From assembly GCF_009184635.1 (NCBI RefSeq), contig NZ_WELI01000002.1, forward strand, positions 682,001-746,000: a stretch of 64,000 nucleotides of DNA. Direction: 5' to 3'. The stretch comes from Rudanella paleaurantiibacter (GTDB lineage: Bacteria > Bacteroidota > Bacteroidia > Cytophagales > Spirosomataceae). Within the stretch, counting starts at the first letter, position 1. Every line of letters starts with the position of its first letter. Positions 59,142 to 64,000 of this stretch are shown in pieces. Position numbers and translations under genes: made by a program. The notes under the pieces were generated by a model. The model had not been told where the DNA came from. It made no database searches and saw only the letters and a program-made list of their open reading frames with translations.

Positions 59142-59912
59142 TCATCCATCCAGGCCGGGCCGCTGAAACGCACGGGCCGCTGGAAAAAGAGTCTCCATTT
59201 CCCGGCGCAGGCGGGTAAGCAGGGCCAGCGCGTCGAGGGCTTCATCCATTTTGTCGGGATAACTGGCCAGCACCGTTTCCCAGGCCGTCAGCGATTGGTC
59301 GATGCACACGAGCACCAGCTTGGCCTTGCCCAGATAATAACTCATCAGCATGGTATCGGTCGTCGGCTCGGTCAGAATCCGCAGGGCCGACATCGTCTTG
59401 ACCGGAATAAGCGTCCGGTACCATTTTATCTTTTCCCAGGCGTCTTTAAGGCCGTTGAGCAAGGTCATGGCGTCGTCCTGACTTCCAATGCCCAATTCAA
59501 CGTGGGTCAATTGTTGTTGGCCGGTTTCTTCGAGCAATTGGGCTTCGCTGGCAAGCCACACTCCTGATTCGCGCATGTACTGATGGCTCAATTGGGCAGC
59601 CGGGTGGTTTTTCGCCTGCTGACGCCGGAAAGCAGCCCGCTCCTCCAGCTTCTTTTTTTCGTCTTCGGTAGGACCTTCGGTGTCTGTGTTTCCCGTTTGT
59701 GCCCGCAGTTTATCCAGATACTGCCGGGTCATGTTCAAAGCCTCGGTCAACTGCTGCACCAGTACCTCCCCCTTGTTAGCCGGCGAAGTGACCGGGGTCA
59801 CCGGTTCCTGCCGTTGGAGCTGAAAACTTTGGCAACGGGCGGTAAACGGGCATCGCTCGCACCAAGTGTCGCAATAATTATAAATACCCGGAATGAATTG
59901 GGAGTTTTCCAT
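59142..59912 (-). CDS. Hypothetical protein with N-terminal CX3CX2CX5C cluster
   Basis: 256 aa from the ATG at 59912 (MENSQFIPGIYNYCDTWCERCPFTARCQSF); the upstream 18 codons in frame lack conserved character. Four cysteines in the first 30 residues follow CX3CX2CX5C, suggesting a bound zinc or iron-sulfur cluster. The rest is helical, with a charged stretch (about 70-115, EGPTEDEKKKLEERAAFRRQQAKNHPAAQ) and LGIGSQDDAMTLLNGLKDAWEKIKWYRTLIPVKTMSALRIL. No family function known; it is not a radical SAM protein because the core barrel is missing. Confidence 0.65.
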   Translation of the reverse strand: MENSQFIPGIYNYCDTWCERCPFTARCQSFQLQRQEPVTPVTSPANKGEVLVQQLTEALNMTRQYLDKLRAQTGNTDTEGPTEDEKKKLEERAAFRRQQAKNHPAAQLSHQYMRESGVWLASEAQLLEETGQQQLTHVELGIGSQDDAMTLLNGLKDAWEKIKWYRTLIPVKTMSALRILTEPTTDTMLMSYYLGKAKLVLVCIDQSLTAWETVLASYPDKMDEALDALALLTRLRREMETLFPAARAFQRPGLDG

Positions 59913-59996
59913 TTTGCGTTTTTCTCTCAAGGCAGTATTTGGTACTGCGAATATAAGATTAGACAAAATGGCAAAGGATTAAAGTAAAGTGAAAAA

Positions 59997-60041
59997 TTAA
60001 TAGACAAAAAAGGAGGCTTTGCCTCCTTTTTTGTCTATTAA
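59997..60041. terminator. Bidirectional terminator after the AraC-family gene
   Basis: Arms 59997-60017 and 60021-60041 (21 bp exact), GGAGGC/GCCTCC core followed by T-runs on both strands. It ends the minus-strand regulator transcript. Confidence 0.85.
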
Positions 60042-60056
60042 CAAGAACAATATCGT

Positions 60057-60980
60057 TTACACATTCATCAGCGACTCACGACGACGCATTTTGCCCGCTG
60101 GGATACCAAACATCATCTTGAACCGGCGGCAGAAGTAGGCCGTGTCTTTGTAGCCCACTTCGGCACCAATGGCCCGAATGCTTTTCTTCGACGTACGGAG
60201 CAAGCCAACAGCGGCTTCCATGCGCTGATATTCGATGTAGTCCTGCGGGTTGATGCCCGTAAGCATCTTGAAATACTGCCCGACATAATCTTCCGATACG
60301 TTCGCCACGTTGGCCAATACCTTGTTCGACAGGTCGCCCCCGAGGTTATCTTTGATGTAGGCAAAGATGTCGATCAGGCGCGGGTCTTTGAAGTACGTGC
60401 TGTTGGTTACCAACTGCTCCACAAAGAGTCGGTTTTTCAGGATGTACCGAATAATCTCGATAACGATTTCTTCGGTTTTGATCTTGATTACCCGGCCCTT
60501 ACCCGCAATATCGCTCATATCTTCGGCCAGAATCATATTGATGGTCTGGGCCAGATGCGTATCGGCTTTGATAATGAACGGCGGTACGTCGAGTGAGTTA
60601 AAGAAGTTGACCGAGTCGAAGACCTTAGCCTCAAACGAAATATAGCCAAACGAGTTAGGCAGCGTCCCGATTTTATCGGGATTGCGGTTGGCTTCGAAAT
60701 AGCTTTCGCGTTGTGTCAGAAACTCTTCATTGCTGACCGTTTTGCTGGGGCCATCGCCGTAGGTTACGGTCAGGTGTTTACCACCGGGAATGAACAACAT
60801 ATCCCCTACCTCTACCCGCTGAGCCTCTTCGCCGAACGTCACTTGTCCATCGTACAGAATCGTAATCGAGTTCTCGACGTCGTAGAAGTTCTTAATCGTG
60901 ATGGGTTGCAAGATGCGAATGTTGCGCGCCTTGATGAACTTCACCCCCAGCGATTCAATGATTTTATTATAATCTTCCAT
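60057..60980 (-). CDS. AraC family regulator with cupin-type sensor domain
   Basis: 307 aa from the ATG at 60980 (MEDYNKIIESLGVKFIKARNIRIL). The frame continues 44 codons upstream, but those cross a good promoter (61025-61056), so the shorter start is right. The N-terminal domain is cupin-like (NSITILYDGQVTFGEEAQRVEVGDMLFIPGGKHLTV). The C-terminal HTH pair is DLSNKVLANVANVSEDYVGQYFKMLTGINPQDYIEYQRMEAAVGLL...IGAEVGYKDTAYFCRRFKMMFGIPAGKMRR. Signal and targets unknown; the fatty-acid genes upstream are candidates. Confidence 0.9.
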   Translation of the reverse strand: MEDYNKIIESLGVKFIKARNIRILQPITIKNFYDVENSITILYDGQVTFGEEAQRVEVGDMLFIPGGKHLTVTYGDGPSKTVSNEEFLTQRESYFEANRNPDKIGTLPNSFGYISFEAKVFDSVNFFNSLDVPPFIIKADTHLAQTINMILAEDMSDIAGKGRVIKIKTEEIVIEIIRYILKNRLFVEQLVTNSTYFKDPRLIDIFAYIKDNLGGDLSNKVLANVANVSEDYVGQYFKMLTGINPQDYIEYQRMEAAVGLLRTSKKSIRAIGAEVGYKDTAYFCRRFKMMFGIPAGKMRRRESLMNV

Positions 60981-61024
60981 AGCCCGAAAGAGTAGATACC
61001 AGGATTGGTGCGTGTAAAGTTGCA

Positions 61025-61056
61025 CAAAACTAATAAATTGTACAAATCCAATACAA
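61025..61056 (-). promoter_or_regulatory. Promoter of the AraC-family gene
   Basis: Minus strand: TTG (61056-61054), 21-nt spacer, TAGTTTTG (61032-61025), 44 nt before the ATG at 60980. Confidence 0.55.
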
Positions 61057-61150
61057 GCGGAAAAGTTTCCAAATAATAAAAAAAAAAGTACGTATTCGCT
61101 ATGAACACGCACTTCCGTCTTAGAAAAATTTAGTTTTTGGTTCGCTATCT

Positions 61151-62320
61151 CTACCGAATTAGCTCGCGAGCAATTACTAATTTTTGTATTTCAGATGTCC
61201 CTTCATATATCTGGGTAATCTTGGCATCGCGCATGAGTCGCTCCACGTGATACTCCTTCACGTACCCGTAACCGCCATGAATCTGCACGGCCTCGGTGGT
61301 GGCCCACATGGCTACTTCCGACGCAAACAACTTAGCCATTGCGGCAGCCTGCACATAATCTTTGTGCTCATCTTTCAGGCGGGCAGCTTTGTACACCAGC
61401 AGGCGGGCGGCTTCAATCTTGGTGGCCATTTCGGCCAGTTTGAACTGAATAGCCTGATGGTCGAAAATCTGCCGGCCAAACGCCTTCCGCTCCTGGCTGT
61501 ATTTCAACGATAATTCGTAAGCGCCGGCGGCAATGCCCAGCGCCTGCGCGGCAATCCCGATCCGGCCCCCGTTAAGGGTCGACATGGCGAACTTGAACCC
61601 GAAGCCATCGTCGCCAATGCGGTTTTCTTTAGGCACTTTCACGTCGGTAAACAGCAGCGAGTGCGTGTCTGACGCCCGAATCCCCATTTTGTCTTCTTTC
61701 TTACCAACGGTGAAGCCCGGTGTGCCTTTCTCCACAATCAGGGCGTTGATACCCCGGTGTTTTTTGTCGCGGTCGGTTTGGGCAATCACCAGAGCTACGC
61801 TCGACGAGTTGCCGTTCGTAATCCAGTTTTTGGTGCCGTTGACGAGATAATAATCGCCTTTATCTTCGGCGGTAGTGGCTTGTGAGGTAGCATCCGAGCC
61901 AGCTTCGGGCTCCGACAGGCAGAAGGCTCCAATGATTTGCCCGCTTGCCAGGGGAGTCAGGTATTTGTGCTTCTGCTCTTCGGTGCCGTACGCTTCCAGA
62001 CCCCAGCACACGAGCGAGTTGTTGACGGACATAATCACCGAGGCCGACGGGTCGACTTTGGAGATTTCTTCCATCGCCAGTACGTACGAGACGGTGTCCA
62101 TACCGCTGCCGCCATATTCGGGCGACACCATCATGCCCATGAAGCCGAGTTCGCCCATTTTCCGAACCTGCTCGGCCGGGAATTTAGCTTCATTGTCGCG
62201 CTCGACAATGCCGGGGAGCAATTCGTTCTGGGCAAAGTCGCGGGCGGCCTCCTGTACCGAAAGTTGTTCTTCGGAGAGGTTAAAATTCATTCCCTGTAAT
62301 TCCAGCGTTGCTGATGCCAT
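61151..62320 (-). CDS. Short-chain-type acyl-CoA dehydrogenase
   Basis: 389 aa. FAD/substrate motifs: GAFCLSEPEAGSDATSQATTA (about 132-152), WITNGNSSSVALVIAQTD, MGIRASDTHSLLFTDVKVPKENRIG, ERKAFGRQIFDHQAIQFKLAEM, and the C-terminal QIHGGYGYVKEYHVERLMRDAKITQIYEGTSEIQKLVIAREL with the canonical catalytic Glu (YEGTSE). This is a butyryl/short-chain enzyme of beta-oxidation, reducing an electron-transferring flavoprotein. An ATG at 62290 (MNFNLSEEQL) is an alternative start. It follows an SDR gene and a MaoC gene on the same strand. Confidence 0.92.
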   Translation of the reverse strand: MASATLELQGMNFNLSEEQLSVQEAARDFAQNELLPGIVERDNEAKFPAEQVRKMGELGFMGMMVSPEYGGSGMDTVSYVLAMEEISKVDPSASVIMSVNNSLVCWGLEAYGTEEQKHKYLTPLASGQIIGAFCLSEPEAGSDATSQATTAEDKGDYYLVNGTKNWITNGNSSSVALVIAQTDRDKKHRGINALIVEKGTPGFTVGKKEDKMGIRASDTHSLLFTDVKVPKENRIGDDGFGFKFAMSTLNGGRIGIAAQALGIAAGAYELSLKYSQERKAFGRQIFDHQAIQFKLAEMATKIEAARLLVYKAARLKDEHKDYVQAAAMAKLFASEVAMWATTEAVQIHGGYGYVKEYHVERLMRDAKITQIYEGTSEIQKLVIARELIR

Positions 62321-62380
62321 AGGGGGTAACGTTTGGTTTTAGTTAGTGTTTGAGAAGTGGTATAAAGGTACGAATTAATT

Positions 62381-62394
62381 GTATGCAAGCATAC
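62381..62394. promoter_or_regulatory. Palindrome upstream of the acyl-CoA dehydrogenase gene
   Basis: GTATGC-AA-GCATAC is a perfect inverted repeat with further partial symmetry (AATT/AATT) outward, in the 80-nt gap between the SDR stop and the dehydrogenase start. A possible regulator site. Confidence 0.4.
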
Positions 62395-62400
62395 TAATTA

Positions 62401-63138
62401 TCAACTTGCCTGACCGCCGTTGACCCCCAGAACCTGCCCGTTAACAAACGAAGCCTCGTCGGAAGCGAGGTACAGGTAGGCATAGGCAATATCTTCGGGC
62501 TCGCCCATGCGCTTCACCGGAATGGTTTGGATGGTGGCCTGCCGGGCTTCTTCGGGCATGGCATCGGTCATGTCGGTGCGGATAAAACCGGGGGCTACCG
62601 CATTGGCCGTAATTCCCTTGCTGCCCAGTTCTTTGGCCCAGGTGCGGCACATGGCTACTACGCCCGCTTTGGTAGCGGCATAATTGGTTTGCCCAAAATT
62701 GCCGTGTACTCCTACCACCGACGAGGTGCAGATAATCCGGCCGTAGCCTTTCTCGACCATGTAGGGCACTACGGCTTTGGTGCAGTTGAACACGCCTGTC
62801 AGGTTCACATCAATCACCTGTTGCCACTCGGTATGGCTCATTTTAAGGAGGGTCCGGTCGCGGGTAATGCCCGCATTGTTGACCAGAATGTCGATTCGGC
62901 CGTATTTTTCTACAACCCCTCGAACGGCCTCTTCCACAGCGGGCACATCGGTCACGCTGATCTTCATGTACTCGGCCTGTGCGCCCGTGGCCCGGATAGC
63001 CTCAGCGGTTTGAACGCCCTCATCGAGCATATCCCAAATGATAACGGTGGCTCCCTCACGGGCAAAAATCTGAGCGGCCGACCGACCAATGCCCCGGGCC
63101 GCGCCGGTGATAATGGCGACTTTGTTCTGTAAACGCAT
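62401..63138 (-). CDS. FabG/PhaB-like SDR, 3-oxoacyl reductase
   Basis: 245 aa classical SDR. NADP-binding IITGAARGIGRSAAQIFAREGA (TGxxxGxG, about 11-18), NNAGITRDRTLLKMS (about 89), catalytic Ser-Tyr-Lys in ICTSSVVGVHGNFGQTNYAATKAG (Ser about 140, Tyr about 153, Lys about 157), PGFIRTDMTDAMP and the terminal FVNGQVLGVNGG. Reduces 3-oxoacyl-CoA or 3-oxoacyl-ACP to the 3-hydroxy form. Between a MaoC hydratase gene (upstream) and an acyl-CoA dehydrogenase gene (downstream), which points to acyl-CoA metabolism. Confidence 0.88.
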   Translation of the reverse strand: MRLQNKVAIITGAARGIGRSAAQIFAREGATVIIWDMLDEGVQTAEAIRATGAQAEYMKISVTDVPAVEEAVRGVVEKYGRIDILVNNAGITRDRTLLKMSHTEWQQVIDVNLTGVFNCTKAVVPYMVEKGYGRIICTSSVVGVHGNFGQTNYAATKAGVVAMCRTWAKELGSKGITANAVAPGFIRTDMTDAMPEEARQATIQTIPVKRMGEPEDIAYAYLYLASDEASFVNGQVLGVNGGQAS

Positions 63139-63158
63139 TTTGCTTTTTAATGGATGAA

Positions 63159-63230
63159 GTAAAATGGATAATGAATAATGGGTAACGCATAATGGACAGC
63201 CCGTTACGTGGAACTAAACCACCGCCTGCC
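63159..63230. repeat. AATG-rich tract with small inverted repeat
   Basis: Tract of AATGGATAATGAATAATG type plus GGGTAACG ... CCCGTTAC, in the SDR-MaoC gap. Same sequence style as the other AATG-type elements. Confidence 0.5.
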
Positions 63231-63240
63231 AATGAATATG

Positions 63241-63299
63241 CATTGTTCATTGTTCATTGTTCATTGTTCATTGTTCATTGTTCATTGTTCATTGTTCAT
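63241..63299. repeat. Heptanucleotide microsatellite (CATTGTT)8
   Basis: Eight perfect 7-bp units (63241-63296) plus three bases. Its right end supplies the last codons and the stop codon of the MaoC gene (63289-63300 read YEQ-stop on the minus strand). Confidence 0.95.
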
Positions 63300-63762
63300 A
63301 CAATAAACTAATCAATTCGGCTACACAGGCTGGTTTCTGCTGTCCTTCGACCTCAAACACGCACTCAACTACGGCCCGAACACCCGTAGCACCCTCGTTG
63401 GCGTTGGTAGGCTCCGCGTGGTGCAGCCATGCTTTCATCCGAACGCGGCTCCCGACGGGCACCGCACCTGTAAAGCGGATTTTATTGGCCCCGTAGTTAA
63501 TACCCATTTTAACCGACTCGACCCGGTAGATCTCGGCCATGAGTTTGGGGGCCAGCGAGAGCGTCAGAAACCCGTGGGCAATGGTGGTGCCGTAGGGCGA
63601 AAACTGCCGGGCTTTTTCCTCATCGAGGTGAATCCACTGATGGTCGCCGGTAGCATCGGCGAATTTCTGGACCATCTCAGGTGTTACGGTCATGTACGCC
63701 GATTCGCCGAGCGACTGTCCGGCATGGGCCGAGAAGTCGGCTAATGTTGCGAAGGTTTGCAT
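63289..63762 (-). CDS. MaoC family dehydratase, (R)-specific enoyl-CoA hydratase-like
   Basis: 157 aa from the ATG at 63762 (MQTFATLADFSAHAGQSLGESAYMTVTPEMVQKFADATGDHQWIH); 43 further codons upstream are open but not family-like. Hot-dog fold with catalytic Asp/His in FADATGDHQWIHLDEEKA (about 34-51) and TIAHGFLTLSLAPKL (about 62-76). It hydrates 2-enoyl-CoA to (R)-3-hydroxyacyl-CoA. The stop codon falls in a heptanucleotide microsatellite. First gene of a likely MaoC-SDR-dehydrogenase group. Confidence 0.88.
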   Translation of the reverse strand: MQTFATLADFSAHAGQSLGESAYMTVTPEMVQKFADATGDHQWIHLDEEKARQFSPYGTTIAHGFLTLSLAPKLMAEIYRVESVKMGINYGANKIRFTGAVPVGSRVRMKAWLHHAEPTNANEGATGVRAVVECVFEVEGQQKPACVAELISLLYEQ

Positions 63763-63827
63763 AGGGTGTGTTTGTTTATTGTTTTTCGCGGCCACGGTAC
63801 CACTTGAACTTAGATTATTCTTTATCA

Positions 63828-64000
63828 ATGCCCTCCGTTTTTGCATTCGACGCTCTTTACCTACATTACCACCAATGGGGGCATGGCTCAAGGGTGCTCC
63901 TCTGTTTTCATGGCATTGGGCAAGATGGCCGGGTGTTTGCGCCCTTTGGCGATTCGCTGGCCTCTTTCTTTACCATCTACAGCTTCGATTTGTTTTACCA
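63828..64000 (+). CDS. Alpha/beta hydrolase, N-terminal part (cut by window edge)
   Basis: An ATG at 63828 opens 57 codons to the window end with no stop: MPSVFAFDALYLHYHQWGHG, then SRVLLCFHGIGQDGRVFAPF and GDSLASFFTIYSFDLFYH. The strand LLCFHGIGQDG with the oxyanion HG and the following AxFxxxYSFDLFYHG-type strand match the start of small alpha/beta hydrolases. The nucleophile elbow would lie outside the window. Divergent from the MaoC gene across 65 nt. Confidence 0.65.
   Translation, partial: MPSVFAFDALYLHYHQWGHGSRVLLCFHGIGQDGRVFAPFGDSLASFFTIYSFDLFY

Noticed and set aside
63257-63496. Plus-strand frame starting in the microsatellite
   Set aside because: It is the antisense of the MaoC gene, with an N-terminus that is only translated repeat.

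Overview
The window is chromosomal DNA of a Bacteroidota bacterium, most likely a Cytophagales member of the Spirosoma/Rudanella/Fibrella type. Evidence: a SusC/SusD pair, a type B T9SS (gliding-associated) C-terminal domain protein, a PorE-like OmpA protein, many lipoproteins and TonB receptors, mid-50s GC, little Shine-Dalgarno signal, and promoters of the TTG-N19..23-TAnnTTTG class. No phage, plasmid, CRISPR, rRNA or tRNA gene was seen. Genus is an inference from gene content.

Layout. 1-1290: 5' end of an M48-type peptidase gene and a DUF898/YjgN membrane protein. 1455-8364: two consecutive tldD-pmbA modules on the minus strand, separated by a GxxExxY gene that lies inside ~46-bp inverted repeats. 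8482-9976: ispE and cytochrome oxidase subunit III. 10208-10318: a multi-hairpin element. 10403-15211: CHU_C-type surface protein plus PorE-like OmpA protein. 15450-18193: CaiB-type CoA transferase/racemase, then an ECF sigma factor with a membrane partner. 18321-20456: acyl-CoA dehydrogenase plus MpaB-like oxygenase. 20597-22426: barrel porin, a 267-bp triple nested inverted repeat, and an NAD-dependent oxidoreductase. 22508-30637: SusC-SusD-DUF1735 operon and an M13 peptidase. 30769-34423: PadR and a membrane partner, thioredoxin, hydrolase, BamA-like barrel. 34614-38239: lipoamide dehydrogenase, acetyl-CoA hydrolase/transferase, small exported protein. 38243-41679: MazG-like protein, DUF349 protein, EttA. 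41702-46632: class IV aminotransferase, then a histidine cluster (hisH-hisA-x-GNAT-hisF-hisIE) preceded by a leader peptide with five consecutive His codons and a terminator. 46737-51845: membrane protein, monoamine oxidase, a quinone-detoxification-like operon (MhqO/MhqD type) and a divergent AraC regulator. 51890-54451: TPP riboswitch and TonB receptor. 54527-59109: DksA-like protein, glutamate dehydrogenase, phosphatidylserine decarboxylase, OmpA/PD40 protein. 59142-63762: Cys-motif hypothetical, AraC regulator, and acyl-CoA dehydrogenase/SDR/MaoC fatty-acid genes. 63828-64000: start of an alpha/beta hydrolase gene.

Strongest regulatory observations: the histidine attenuator at 42532-42689, whose antiterminator segment lies just after the leader stop codon, and the TPP riboswitch in front of a lone TonB receptor. 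Strongest candidate for an undescribed mobile unit: the GxxExxY gene bounded by terminal inverted repeats (4771-5222). Intergenic spaces carry an unusually rich set of long perfect hairpins, some sharing sequence (47096-47168 with 57423-57456) and some built from a recurring AATGnACAATG-type motif.
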